Made by a program: the position numbers and the translations under genes
The notes under the pieces: model-generated
Seen by the model: only the letters and a program-made list of their open reading frames with translations
What the model was told of the DNA's origin: nothing
Database searches by the model: none
Shown: positions 16,154 through 22,966 of the stretch, one piece after another
Layout: each line of letters begins with the position of its first letter
How positions within the stretch are numbered: position 1 is the first letter of the stretch
Origin: a virus
IMG/VR virus record: IMGVR_UViG_3300018984_000007
Span: 1 to 52,941 of that record
Strand: one strand, 5' to 3'
DNA: 52,941 nt

Positions 16154-16840
16154 ATGACCGCCACCCGCACAAAGGTCGGAATCCTTATCTGTGGGTTCTG
16201 CTCAACCAGGAACTGCGAGCATTGCCCAAGGGCCATTCGCCACGAGTCAGGCAAGATCTGGCGTTGCGAGTGCACCCGGCCCTACTGCGGTGGTCAGGTC
16301 ATGCGTTGCCTCGACTGCAAGAACGAAACTGACGGCGAGATTGCTGTTGACTGGCGCTGCATCGACCAGGAAGCGTGCGAACTTGCGGTCAAGAAGCGAC
16401 TGGACGCCAACCCGACGATCCAGATGATCCGTGAATTGGAGATCAGAGTGAGCGAGAACACCGCGACCGAGGCCAAGGTCAAGCGCGAGAAGGCTCCCAA
16501 GGAGCCGACCAACTGCATCCACTGCGGCGAGCCGACCAAGGGTGGCAAGTTCCTTCCCGGCCACGACGCGCGGATGGTGGCGGAGCTGATCCGCAAGGCC
16601 GTCGACGACAAGAGCCTGACCCAGGCGCAGGCTCGCGCGCAGCTCACCGACGGCGGTGCCTCCGAGACGCTGGTCGCCAAGTTCGACAAGGCGTACGAGC
16701 GGAACATGGAGCAGGCCACGAAGAAGGCCGAGCAGGCCGCCGCCAAGGCTGCCGCTCCGGCCGAGGCCGAGGCCACCCCGAAGGCCGCCAAGTCCGGCAA
16801 GCCCGGTCCGAAGGCCGTCGCGGAGCTGGTCAACCCGTAA
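16154..16840 (+). CDS. Cys-rich protein with a GHDAR-type zinc domain (paralogue 1)
   Basis: A 228-residue protein. Residues 13-70 carry many Cys in pairs (CGFC, CEHC, CECTRPYC, CLDC), a likely zinc-ribbon pair. After a charged linker, residues about 118-145 hold NCIHCGEPTKGGKFLPGHDA followed by RM, the shared core of three proteins in this window (the others end at 35832 and 38505 on the minus strand). A helix and a Lys/Ala-rich, probably DNA-contacting tail follow. It has its own promoter and an intrinsic terminator, so it is a single-gene unit. Function unknown; a nucleic-acid-binding regulator is a reasonable guess. Confidence 0.7.
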   Translation: MTATRTKVGILICGFCSTRNCEHCPRAIRHESGKIWRCECTRPYCGGQVMRCLDCKNETDGEIAVDWRCIDQEACELAVKKRLDANPTIQMIRELEIRVSENTATEAKVKREKAPKEPTNCIHCGEPTKGGKFLPGHDARMVAELIRKAVDDKSLTQAQARAQLTDGGASETLVAKFDKAYERNMEQATKKAEQAAAKAAAPAEAEATPKAAKSGKPGPKAVAELVNP

Positions 16841-16849
16841 CACCCCCCC

Positions 16850-16898
16850 ATCACCCCGAGGACACGGAAAGCACCCTGCGGTGTCGGGGGTGATTTTT
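16850..16898 (+). terminator. Intrinsic terminator after the GHDAR gene
   Basis: Arms ATCACCCC...GACAC and GTGTC...GGGGTGAT pair across a 15-base loop with a small internal bulge and run directly into TTTTT. It closes the transcript of the preceding gene. Confidence 0.8.
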
Positions 16899-16975
16899 CA
16901 CCTTGCAATGTCGGGGGTGGTTCCTTGGGGGAGGCGGCGGTTCTGGCGAGAGCGCAGTCACAACCGTCGCCGCAA

Positions 16976-17013
16976 ATGAGGTCGGTAGCCCAGAGATGGG
17001 CTGCCGACCTCAT
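16976..17013 (+). terminator. Near-perfect 17-bp hairpin upstream of 17042
   Basis: ATGAGGTCGG-T-AGCCCA pairs with TGGGCT-G-CCGACCTCAT across a GAGA loop, with a single T-G pair. It lies 29 bases before the next start codon, with AAGGAG in between. It could terminate, or stabilise the 5' end of the next message. The rest of the 200-base gap holds a variant of the dispersed word (GGCGGCGGTTCTGG near 16935) and nothing else I recognise. Confidence 0.65.
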
Positions 17014-17041
17014 CTGTTCCCGAACTATTTAAGGAGAGAAG

Positions 17042-17488
17042 ATGGACCTCCCGGAATATAATGCAGATCTACACAACCAAAAGTGCTTCTACTTCGGCAT
17101 CCCGGTGTTTGAACACCCGGACATCGACCCCGGCGACGCGCTGGTGGTGCGGGTCCCGATCCCCGAGTACGACAACGCGATCCGATTTAAGATCCTGGTC
17201 CGCTCGATCCGCGAGTTCGAGAATCAGATCTGGATTGACCGCGCCGTCCGCGAGGCAGTCGAGTCGAACATGGGAGACGTGCTTAAGTGGCTCAACGGCG
17301 GCAAGCGGCCAAGGTACCGGCTGACCAACTCGACCTCTTCGCGGATCTCGAAGCAGCTGTCGTCCTCCGAGGCGGCGGTCCTGGCGAGCAAGAGCTTTGC
17401 CAGTGCTATGATACAAGCGTCCGAGGCGGTGGCTGGACTTTCGACCAAGTTTCGCGCTATTGGGTCCATGGTGACCCAGCATGCCTGA
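17042..17488 (+). CDS. Early protein, unknown function, overlapped by another frame
   Basis: A 148-residue protein starting ATG 17042 after AAGGAG. Residues 1-85 are well patterned (CFYFGIPVFEHPDIDPGDAL, then VRVPIPEYDNAIRFKILVRS), with strands and helices. The last third is Ser-rich and less ordered, and over that stretch a second frame (17287-17526) has protein-like character. Third-position GC remains high to the end, so the full length is kept. No family recognised. Confidence 0.65.
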   Translation: MDLPEYNADLHNQKCFYFGIPVFEHPDIDPGDALVVRVPIPEYDNAIRFKILVRSIREFENQIWIDRAVREAVESNMGDVLKWLNGGKRPRYRLTNSTSSRISKQLSSSEAAVLASKSFASAMIQASEAVAGLSTKFRAIGSMVTQHA

Positions 17489-17526
17489 AACCTCGTCATC
17501 TGATAAGGCAAAGTATATCCGGTTGA
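17287..17526 (+). CDS. Possible overlapping gene with a sliding-clamp-binding motif QLDLF
   Basis: GTG 17287 follows a stop in its frame and has GGGAGA about 10 bases upstream. The 79-residue product begins AQRRQAAKVPADQLDLFADL; QLDLF is the consensus pentapeptide by which bacterial proteins bind the DNA polymerase sliding clamp. The C-terminal half (GWTFDQVSRYWVHGDPACL) also looks like real protein. It overlaps the 17042 gene by 202 bases in another frame. Either this is a true overlapping gene or the motif is chance; codon bias is weaker than in neighbours. Confidence 0.35.
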   Translation: MAQRRQAAKVPADQLDLFADLEAAVVLRGGGPGEQELCQCYDTSVRGGGWTFDQVSRYWVHGDPACLKPRHLIRQSISG

Positions 17527-17666
17527 CGCAAGGATCAAGCATCCTGTGTCAGAAGTGCAAAGTCGATCTGGTGATGAAGGTCTGCCAGGTCTGTACTGCG
17601 AGAACCTGTCCTAAGTGCTGGTGTCCCTGCGCAGTTGTGGCTCTTGACCACGATCTGCTGGAATAG
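17481..17666 (+). CDS. Small zinc-ribbon protein
   Basis: A 61-residue protein from ATG 17481, overlapping the previous gene by 8 bases. Cys spacing is C-x2-C (CQKC), C-x2-C (CQVC), then CPKCWCPC, eight or more Cys within 30 residues, enough for two zinc sites. The tail is acidic. Small zinc proteins at this place may mediate contacts among replication proteins, but no specific family is recognised. The RuvC-like gene follows 3 bases later. Confidence 0.65.
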   Translation: MPETSSSDKAKYIRLTQGSSILCQKCKVDLVMKVCQVCTARTCPKCWCPCAVVALDHDLLE

Positions 17667-17669
17667 GGT

Positions 17670-18287
17670 ATGACGGCACTCATATCCGTCGACCCTGGCG
17701 ACGTTCACGTAGGCGTTGCCTTCTTCGACGAAGACCCCAACTCCCCTCACGGTTGGGTCTGCACCGGCACCCAGGAGATGACGCCGGACGAGTTCGCTGA
17801 TTCGCTCGCTGACACCTTCCTCGACCAGGATGAGGGGTGGCGGTTCTTGATCTACGAGAAGTTCCGCCTCTACGCGGATAAAGCGAAGCAGCAGACCGGC
17901 TCCGAATTCCCCACCGCGAAGCTGATCGGGGTCATCGAGTGGCTGGGCCGCAAGCACAATGAACACGCCGAACAGCACCGGCTGGCGGAGCGGCTGGGCA
18001 AGCTCACCACCTGTGAGGTGGGTGGCGGTTTTTGTTCGGCCGACCGCGCCGAGGGCAAGCGGATCGTGAACGAAGTTCGCCTGGTGAAGCAGCCTGCCGA
18101 TATCAAGAAGCCAACCATCGGCATCCTGCGACACCTGAACATCAAGTCGGTCGCTAAAGCAGAGGGCGACAAGCTCGGCCACCGGGTGGATGCCGAACTT
18201 CACGGGTGGCACTTCCTATTACGCACGCTCGCAAAGGAGCAGCAGTGCGAAACCCCTACGCTTTCATCTGCCTCATCTCAATCCTGA
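17670..18287 (+). CDS. RuvC-like Holliday junction resolvase
   Basis: A 205-residue RNase H-fold nuclease. The acidic residues are in the expected order: Asp8 in ISVDPGDVHVGVAFFD, Glu63 in FLIYEKFRLY, and His171/Asp174 in KLGHRVDAELH. It should cut branched DNA intermediates before packaging or in recombination. It starts ATG 17670 just after the zinc-ribbon gene. It contains two dispersed motif copies (17834-17848 read as GWRF; 18018-18032 read as VGGGF), in two different reading frames of the same gene. Confidence 0.8.
   Translation: MTALISVDPGDVHVGVAFFDEDPNSPHGWVCTGTQEMTPDEFADSLADTFLDQDEGWRFLIYEKFRLYADKAKQQTGSEFPTAKLIGVIEWLGRKHNEHAEQHRLAERLGKLTTCEVGGGFCSADRAEGKRIVNEVRLVKQPADIKKPTIGILRHLNIKSVAKAEGDKLGHRVDAELHGWHFLLRTLAKEQQCETPTLSSASSQS
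17834..17848 (+). repeat. Dispersed motif GGGGTGGCGGTTCTT
   Basis: Ideal copy in the RuvC-like gene, here in the frame read G-W-R-F, not as a glycine run. Confidence 0.85.
18018..18032 (+). repeat. Dispersed motif GGTGGGTGGCGGTTT
   Basis: Second copy in the RuvC-like gene, 184 bases after the first and in a different codon phase. Confidence 0.7.
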
Positions 18288-18574
18288 TCATCCTGGCAAC
18301 GTACGCATACTACACCGACCCAGGTGATAAACTCGGACCGGAGGACGATCGTGCCACGCGGGACGGACTGCAAGGTACACGTGCACCACTCGATGGTCCC
18401 CTTGGAAATGCATCACATCATTCCCAAGGCGTACGGTGGGACGAATATCCCGGAGAACCTAGTGCGGATATGCGCGAATGGGCACGGGGACGTACACTTC
18501 TACCTTTCCCTCCTGTTCAAGTTTCAAGGGTTCGTTCCCTGGGATCAGGAAAAGATGTTCGGGACGAAGGTTAG
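18245..18574 (+). CDS. Possible small membrane protein overlapping the HNH gene
   Basis: GTG 18245 follows AAGGAG with good spacing. The N-terminus (RNPYAFICLISILIILATYAYY) is a clear transmembrane segment. The frame has no stop until 18574 and so overlaps the HNH endonuclease over its last 224 bases. The transmembrane part before 18351 is likely real; the polar remainder may be constrained by the HNH frame or be the weaker partner. Confidence 0.45.
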   Translation: MRNPYAFICLISILIILATYAYYTDPGDKLGPEDDRATRDGLQGTRAPLDGPLGNASHHSQGVRWDEYPGEPSADMREWARGRTLLPFPPVQVSRVRSLGSGKDVRDEG

Positions 18575-18692
18575 GTCCCTTGCACAGCGTGGATTTGTTG
18601 GGTTGAAAGCCCTGTATCATACCGATCCCGCCAAGCTGGAAGCGATCCGGCTCGTTTCCATCCGCAAGCTCGAAGAGGACCCCCTTGACTAA
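18351..18692 (+). CDS. HNH endonuclease
   Basis: A 113-residue protein. GTG 18351 is chosen because GGAGG lies six bases upstream; GTG 18324 is an alternative. The core reads VHHSMVPLEMHHIIPKAYGG, then NLVRICANGHGDVH, the His-His / Asn / His signature of the beta-beta-alpha metal nuclease fold. Free-standing HNH enzymes are often near terminases, but here it sits among recombination nucleases, so a role in DNA processing or as a homing-type nuclease is possible. The stop overlaps the TTG of the next gene. Confidence 0.8.
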   Translation: MPRGTDCKVHVHHSMVPLEMHHIIPKAYGGTNIPENLVRICANGHGDVHFYLSLLFKFQGFVPWDQEKMFGTKVRSLAQRGFVGLKALYHTDPAKLEAIRLVSIRKLEEDPLD

Positions 18693-19626
18693 CCCCGACC
18701 CAATTATTGTCAGCTACTCAGAACTATCTACCTTCCGGCAATGCCCCCTCAAACACTGGTTGGCGTACGACCTACGATACACCAAACCACCGGCCCCAAC
18801 CGGCGCACTATCCAAGGGAACGCTCTGGCATGCGGTAATGGAGGACCACTACAAGTTGATCCAAGCGGAGCAGAACCGCCACCCCCGCAATCGGATCCCC
18901 CCTACGCGCGAGAAGTCGTTGCTCGAAGAGATTTGGAAGTCCATCTCGTGGCGACTGTTCGACGACAACGGCAAGCAGACCGAGGTCCAGGAGCTGATCG
19001 AGTGGATGTACATTGGTTACGTGAAGCAGTACGGCGCGGACCTTGGCTGGCGCATCGACGGGATCGAGCGCTACGTCGAGCATCCCTTGCTCGACACGCA
19101 GGGCAGGCGTTCACACTACATGCTCAAAGCGAAGATCGACCTCATCATCTTTTCCTGGGAAACGATGTCCTTGTGGGTGGTGGACCACAAGTCGGGAGCG
19201 AATCCGCCGACGCAGATGGACCTGGAGATCGACGATCAGTTTGGGTTGTACCAATGGCTCCTGCGCCAGGTTGGCAAACCAGTTACCGGTTCGCTACACT
19301 CATACGCGCGAACGACCCGGAACAAGGGAGACTTTCCGGACGCGGAAGCGAAGTACAAGCCGCAGACCCTGGAGGGCCGGTTCAAGCGGACGTTCCTGAA
19401 CCGGACTCAGACGGAGCTGACGAACATCGCGCAGGACGCGTGGGGAGTTGCAAGAGCCGCGTACCCGCCCGCATCCTCGCCACGCCCGAAGTATTCCGCA
19501 CCCGACCCCCGTTCCTGCGGATGGATGTGTGACTTCAAAGAGCCTCACCTACTGATGCGCAAAGGATACAACATCCACGAGGTTCTAGCCGATTACGGGT
19601 TCCGAGTAGACAAGACTCGTCACTGA
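18685..19626 (+). CDS. RecB/Cas4-family PD-(D/E)XK nuclease
   Basis: A 313-residue protein from TTG 18685, overlapping the HNH stop. It opens with VSYSELSTFRQCPLKHWL, the N-terminal signature of RecB/Cas4-type exonucleases. His49 (GTLWHAVMED) and the core Asp152 ... Asp167-His-Lys169 (KAKIDLI ... WVVDHKSG) give the PD-(D/E)XK site. Cys20 plus Cys278 and Cys282 (RSCGWMCDF) suggest an iron-sulfur cluster, although only three Cys are visible where four are usual. A minus-oriented copy of the dispersed motif lies at 18873-18886. It probably makes single-stranded ends for the Sak4-like ATPase downstream. Confidence 0.82.
   Translation: MTNPDPIIVSYSELSTFRQCPLKHWLAYDLRYTKPPAPTGALSKGTLWHAVMEDHYKLIQAEQNRHPRNRIPPTREKSLLEEIWKSISWRLFDDNGKQTEVQELIEWMYIGYVKQYGADLGWRIDGIERYVEHPLLDTQGRRSHYMLKAKIDLIIFSWETMSLWVVDHKSGANPPTQMDLEIDDQFGLYQWLLRQVGKPVTGSLHSYARTTRNKGDFPDAEAKYKPQTLEGRFKRTFLNRTQTELTNIAQDAWGVARAAYPPASSPRPKYSAPDPRSCGWMCDFKEPHLLMRKGYNIHEVLADYGFRVDKTRH
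18873..18886 (-). repeat. Dispersed motif on minus strand (AGAACCGCCACCCC)
   Basis: Reads GGGGTGGCGGTTCT on the minus strand, inside a + strand gene; one of the clearest copies in the opposite orientation. Confidence 0.7.
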
Positions 19627-19880
19627 TGGTGGAGTTAGACATGGGGTGGGTGGCGGTCCTTCTTTGGGCTATTCTCGTAATTTGCATCATCACTTGTGTT
19701 GCGGTGGTGTGGATGATCGCAGTCGTGTTACGCGAGGGTTACATGCGGCGAACATATTGCGGACCGATTGAACGGCGGCACACCCTCAACCGTAAACAGC
19801 AACGTGAAGTTATCGGCAAGTTCGTAGGGGAACTTTCACTGGTAAACACCCCGGACGATCTTAGGCGTTTGCGGGAGTAA
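19626..19880 (+). CDS. Small single-pass membrane protein
   Basis: An 84-residue protein from ATG 19626 (ATG 19641 is an alternative), coupled to the nuclease stop. Residues about 7-35 are a long hydrophobic helix (GWVAVLLWAILVICIITCVA), followed by a basic cytoplasmic helix (REGYMRRTYCGPIERRHTLN) and a charged end. The membrane helix itself begins over a dispersed motif copy (19645-19661). No family recognised. Confidence 0.6.
   Translation: MVELDMGWVAVLLWAILVICIITCVAVVWMIAVVLREGYMRRTYCGPIERRHTLNRKQQREVIGKFVGELSLVNTPDDLRRLRE
19645..19661 (+). repeat. Dispersed motif GGTGGGTGGCGGTCCTT
   Basis: Copy in the membrane protein gene, read in the V-A-V frame (GWVAVLL). Confidence 0.8.
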
Positions 19881-19916
19881 TTGTTTTTTCTTAACAGCGC
19901 ATGTTACCGTGGCAAG

Positions 19917-20603
19917 GTGGCTAACAAACGAGTCATCCGAATCCAGGGTATCGAACTTCTGTGCGCTGTGACCCTGCTTGTCTGCTTTGCCGCAGGCATA
20001 GCGTTCGCATTCCCAGGAGGATCAGAGTGGAACCGCAGTCAGAACCCGTCGACGATGAGCCGATCGTTTACCGGGCCGAACATCCTTGGATCTTCGGAGT
20101 CGTCGGCCGAGGAACCACCCTTCTCGCCGGTGACCCCTTCGCCTTCAACGTCGACACCCGTGAGATCGTCCGGGTCCACCTCCCCCGAGGCGGGCACAGT
20201 GGCGGCGACCATCGACCCGTGGACCCCCGAACCACAGACGACGTTGCAGTTCGCCCGGCAGCTCCCCCCGTACCCCCCGACCGCCACGGCCCCCCGGTCG
20301 AATGCTACCAGGAGTACGTTACCGACGGATGGGGAAACCTCATCTACACGAGTCCCGTCTACAACGTCAGCCACACGCACGTCGACTCCTTCGGCAACGT
20401 CACAGCCCACGTCTACCCGCGTCGAGACGGCACCGACCTCCCACCCGTCAACGTCGAACCCGAGCAACCCGTCTACCACAAGCCCGAGCGCATCCCCAAC
20501 GGATGGTCCATCGTCCACCCCGACTACGACTAAGTCGCGTGGGAAGTCCTGCGATCACAAAGGTAAGGGTCGGCCGCCTCACTGCCCTGATCCGACGCCG
20601 TGA
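19917..20603 (+). CDS. Possible exported Ser/Thr/Pro-rich protein, overlapping the next gene
   Basis: GTG 19917 opens a frame with a signal- or membrane-like N-terminus (VIRIQGIELLCAVTLLVCFA) and then about 180 Ser/Thr/Pro-rich residues ending in KSRGKSCDHKGKGRPPHCPD. Most of it overlaps the 20027 gene in another frame. A Ser/Thr/Pro-rich composition is what the shadow of a GC3-rich gene would produce, so only the hydrophobic beginning is persuasive. The gene could be a real overlapping pair or an artefact. Confidence 0.3.
   Translation: MANKRVIRIQGIELLCAVTLLVCFAAGIAFAFPGGSEWNRSQNPSTMSRSFTGPNILGSSESSAEEPPFSPVTPSPSTSTPVRSSGSTSPEAGTVAATIDPWTPEPQTTLQFARQLPPYPPTATAPRSNATRSTLPTDGETSSTRVPSTTSATRTSTPSATSQPTSTRVETAPTSHPSTSNPSNPSTTSPSASPTDGPSSTPTTTKSRGKSCDHKGKGRPPHCPDPTP
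20027..20533 (+). CDS. Unknown protein with strong codon bias
   Basis: A 168-residue protein. GTG 20027 follows AGGAGGA with ideal spacing; the open frame upstream is excluded. Third positions are dominated by C and G throughout, so this is the real frame in the region. The sequence is soluble, rich in Pro, Val and Asp, with EPIVYRAEHPWIFGVVGRG near the start and a strand-rich second half containing DGWGNLIYTSPVYNVSHTHV. No family recognised. Confidence 0.7.
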   Translation: MEPQSEPVDDEPIVYRAEHPWIFGVVGRGTTLLAGDPFAFNVDTREIVRVHLPRGGHSGGDHRPVDPRTTDDVAVRPAAPPVPPDRHGPPVECYQEYVTDGWGNLIYTSPVYNVSHTHVDSFGNVTAHVYPRRDGTDLPPVNVEPEQPVYHKPERIPNGWSIVHPDYD

Positions 20604-20629
20604 TCTCACACATGGGGGTGGCGGTGGGA

Positions 20630-20659
20630 TTGTGTCCTGCACGCTAGGTGTGGTAGGAT
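20630..20659 (+). promoter_or_regulatory. Promoter TTGTGT-N18-TAGGAT
   Basis: The -35 is TTGTGT 20630-20635 and the -10 TAGGAT 20654-20659, spacing 18. A dispersed motif copy (20617-20625) lies just upstream of the -35. Transcription would start near 20666, at the base of a hairpin. Confidence 0.75.
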
Positions 20660-20668
20660 AGGAGTCTA

Positions 20669-20699
20669 GGGCCGGGAGGTGTCGCGTCCCTCCCGGTCC
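20669..20699 (+). other. 5'-terminal hairpin of the 20732 transcript
   Basis: GGGCCGGGAGG pairs with CCTCCCGGTCC across a 9-base loop (11 pairs, one G-U). It begins about three bases after the predicted transcription start, so it may act as a 5' stabiliser of the message and not as a terminator. Confidence 0.6.
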
Positions 20700-20731
20700 A
20701 TTCTATTCCCGCCAACACACCAGGAGTGCAA

Positions 20732-21262
20732 GTGGACATTTTCGACGTTCTGAAAGCGGACGGAGTCGCATCCGAATCCGACCTGCGGATTGCGCTCACC
20801 GACTACTTCGGCTCACGTTTCTACAGCGACCCAGACATGTATCAGGTCCTATGGGGTTACCGCGACGGTAACATGAGCCAGATCATTACCGGCATCAACC
20901 GTCTCGCGAACAAGGCGAACAAGCGGCTGGACCTCAAGGCTAATCCCCGTTTCGAACTCGCCCGACTCAAGCTCCAGATCAAGAACCTGCAGAAGGACCT
21001 GGAGAGGTTGGAGTCCATCCCGACCGAGCCGGAGAGCGACGACGACGGAATGCCGGTCGTGTCGTTTACCAAGATGTTCGGCCGGTCCGAGGGTACCGCT
21101 TACCACTTCGCAGCGATCAAGGCCAACGGGTTCTGGCACGTCACCGGTAACAAGGAGGGCGGACGCCGGATGAGCTGGGCCGAACTCGTCGCGTTCGTTC
21201 GTAGCCAGGAAAACGAGGACCCCGAGATCTGGTACATGAGCGGTTCCGAGCGCGTGTCGTAG
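20732..21262 (+). CDS. Unknown early protein with coiled-coil centre
   Basis: A 176-residue protein. GTG 20732 sits five bases after AGGAG; the earlier GTG 20726 overlaps that site. Residues 1-55 include a helical DYFGSRFYSDPDMYQVLWGYRDG segment; residues 70-95 form a coiled coil (ARLKLQIKNLQKDLERLES); residues about 105-165 are a mixed domain with FTKMFGRSEGTAYHFAAIK and WHVTGNKEGGRRMSW. It has its own promoter. The gene lies immediately before the Sak4-like ATPase, so a recombination or replication accessory role is possible. Confidence 0.65.
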   Translation: MDIFDVLKADGVASESDLRIALTDYFGSRFYSDPDMYQVLWGYRDGNMSQIITGINRLANKANKRLDLKANPRFELARLKLQIKNLQKDLERLESIPTEPESDDDGMPVVSFTKMFGRSEGTAYHFAAIKANGFWHVTGNKEGGRRMSWAELVAFVRSQENEDPEIWYMSGSERVS

Positions 21263-21266
21263 GGAC

Positions 21267-21296
21267 TTGTGCAGGAGGACCTGCGCATGAGAAGAT
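21267..21296 (+). promoter_or_regulatory. Probable promoter TTGTGC-N18-GAAGAT
   Basis: The -35 TTGTGC (21267-21272) matches the family exactly; the -10 GAAGAT (21291-21296) matches TAGGAT at four of six positions. As in the 20630 promoter, the predicted start (about 21303) lies at the base of a strong hairpin. Confidence 0.5.
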
Positions 21297-21303
21297 AGGG
21301 TCT

Positions 21304-21350
21304 CCGGCTGGCAGCAGGGTTTCCTCCCCCGTAACCTTGCTGCCAGCCGG
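21304..21350 (+). other. 18-bp hairpin in the leader of the Sak4-like gene
   Basis: CCGGCTGGCAGCA(GGGTT) pairs with (AACCT)TGCTGCCAGCCGG: 18 pairs with one G-U and an 11-base C-rich loop. It begins at the predicted transcription start and ends 46 bases before ATG 21396. No T-run follows, so it is better read as a leader structure than a terminator. Confidence 0.65.
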
Positions 21351-21395
21351 TTCTATGGCCGACCCGGCGGAACCGGGCATGACAGAGGAGACGGA

Positions 21396-22334
21396 ATGCC
21401 AAGAGCAACACCAGCAACTCCCGCCAGCTCCCCCGGAATCCGAACCGCCACCCGCCCCGGAGCACTTCCCGAAGGCGACGCGTGGTTCCAGCCGTTGGAA
21501 GAGCAGGAGAACTTCATTCGGGTTCTCTATTACGGCAAGGAGGGTTCCGGCAAGACGACACACGCGTGTCGCGCAGCCAACATGAATCAGGGCCGAGTTC
21601 TCGTCATCCGTGCCGAGGCTGGGCTTAAAACCATGGCGTTGCGGACACAGGGGGTGGCGGTCGAGAATCTCGTCGCCTACCCGGCCAAGAGCGGTGAGCG
21701 GATCACGCGAGCTGGTCTGGACGCCGTTTACCGGCGCGTGGCCTCCGACCTGGAGAAGGACCCCAACTCCTGGTATGCCGTGATCTGGGACAGCGTGACC
21801 GAGATTGTGACCTCAGTCGTGGATGAGGTTCAAGCTAGTCGCGTCAAGAAGCTGATCGAGAAGGGGCGCGAGCCGGACCCGTTCTTCACTGACCGTGAGG
21901 ATTACGGGACCATGACCAAGATGGTTCGTGACCTGTTGCGCAAGTACCACGCTCTGGACTGTCACCTGATCGTGACGGCGCTGGAGCGGCGCGACGTGGA
22001 CGAGGACACGAAGAAGCCGATGTATGGACCGGCCGTCACGCCTGCGCTGATGACCGACCTGCTTGGCTACGTGGACATGGTACTCGCATGCAAGGCACCG
22101 GACGAGATCGGTCCGGCCCGCGCATACACCCGCAAGGTGGCGAAGTTCCGAGCCAAGGACCGGTACGGTGTTCTCCCCCCGCGCATGGCGGAACCGACGT
22201 TCGACCGGATTTACGCGTACCTCGACGACGAACTGCACGAGGACACGGACCCCGTACAGAAAACCCTCAGCGCGAAGGCCGCAACGGCTGACGACGTGAA
22301 GGCAGACCTCGACGACACCCAGGAGAAGGAGTAA
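21396..22334 (+). CDS. Sak4-like RecA-fold ATPase (phage recombinase)
   Basis: A 312-residue protein from ATG 21396 after GGAGACGGA. Walker A is GKEGSGKT at residues 47-54; Walker B is AVIWDS at about 127-132. The small single-domain RecA-like core, with AEAGLKTMALRTQGV after the first strand and an Arg-rich C-terminal half (LERRDVDEDTKKPMYGPAVT), matches phage Sak4/AAA_24 proteins, which help anneal or exchange single strands. The DUF669-like gene directly downstream is its usual partner. The extreme N-terminus is Pro/Ala-rich and disordered; the C-terminus is acidic. Confidence 0.82.
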   Translation: MPRATPATPASSPGIRTATRPGALPEGDAWFQPLEEQENFIRVLYYGKEGSGKTTHACRAANMNQGRVLVIRAEAGLKTMALRTQGVAVENLVAYPAKSGERITRAGLDAVYRRVASDLEKDPNSWYAVIWDSVTEIVTSVVDEVQASRVKKLIEKGREPDPFFTDREDYGTMTKMVRDLLRKYHALDCHLIVTALERRDVDEDTKKPMYGPAVTPALMTDLLGYVDMVLACKAPDEIGPARAYTRKVAKFRAKDRYGVLPPRMAEPTFDRIYAYLDDELHEDTDPVQKTLSAKAATADDVKADLDDTQEKE

Positions 22335-22339
22335 CCGCA

Positions 22340-22885
22340 ATGCCGAAGCTCACGAGCAAGCTGGTCAAGGCTGCAGCCGAAGCCAAGGAGGTCAATACCT
22401 CTTTCGAGGCGTGGCCTGCCGGGAAGTACATCGCCACGCTGGCGAAGGTCGACACCCGCGAGAGCAAGGCCGGGAATGAGTACTGGGTCGCGGAGTTCTC
22501 GAACTTCGAGGACCTGGACGGCAAGAAGTACCCTGGCCGCCAGTGGCTGAACATCAACCTGCCGATCGCGGAGATGCCCGCCGACTGGCTGCCCAAGAAG
22601 ATGAGGGACGCTGGCGAGACGGTCGAGTCGGTCGACCAGGAGGCGCGGACCGAGTCGTGGGAGAACTACCAGGGCATGACCGTGGGCCGGATCAAGGAGT
22701 TCTTCGAGGCGTTCGGCTTCACGATCGACTCCGACACCGACGAGCTGATCGGTGAGCAGTGCATCGTGAAGATCGGTCAGGAGACCTCGAACTACGGTCA
22801 GCGCAAGGGCGAGCGCGTCAACACCGTTGCTGGACTGGCCCCGCTGGAGAGCGCCGGAGTGGTCAAGGAAGACACGGATTTCTGA
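22340..22885 (+). CDS. DUF669-like single-strand DNA-binding partner
   Basis: A 181-residue protein starting ATG 22340, five bases after the Sak4-like stop. It has the DUF669 pattern: an early AWPAGKYIATLAKVDTRESK strand pair, GNEYWVAEFSNFEDLDGKKY, a WLNINLPI strand, and a late VKIGQETSNYGQRKGERVN strand with an acidic C-terminus. Proteins of this type accompany Sak4 ATPases and are thought to act as single-strand DNA-binding proteins. An acidic tail (KEDTDF) like that of bacterial SSB ends the chain. Confidence 0.65.
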   Translation: MPKLTSKLVKAAAEAKEVNTSFEAWPAGKYIATLAKVDTRESKAGNEYWVAEFSNFEDLDGKKYPGRQWLNINLPIAEMPADWLPKKMRDAGETVESVDQEARTESWENYQGMTVGRIKEFFEAFGFTIDSDTDELIGEQCIVKIGQETSNYGQRKGERVNTVAGLAPLESAGVVKEDTDF

Positions 22886-22902
22886 GTTCCACAGCTCACT
22901 CG

Positions 22903-22938
22903 GGGAGGGGTCGGCCCGTAAATGGGTCGGCCCCTCCC
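22903..22938 (+). terminator. Hairpin between the DUF669-like gene and primase
   Basis: GGGAGGGGTCGGCCC pairs with GGGTCGGCCCCTCCC across a GTAAAT loop: 15 pairs, two of them G-U. It lies in an 81-base gap and probably partially terminates the upstream transcript, or shapes the leader of the primase gene. Confidence 0.7.
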
Positions 22939-22966
22939 TGTCGCACCAACCCAATAGGAGCGCCAG

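Noticed and set aside
16935-16950. Variants GGCGGCGGTTCTGG (near 16935) and GGCGGCGGTCCTGG (near 17373) as motif copies
   Set aside because: They differ from the core at a central base (GGCGGCGGT for GGTGGCGGT), so I did not count them, though they may be degenerate members.
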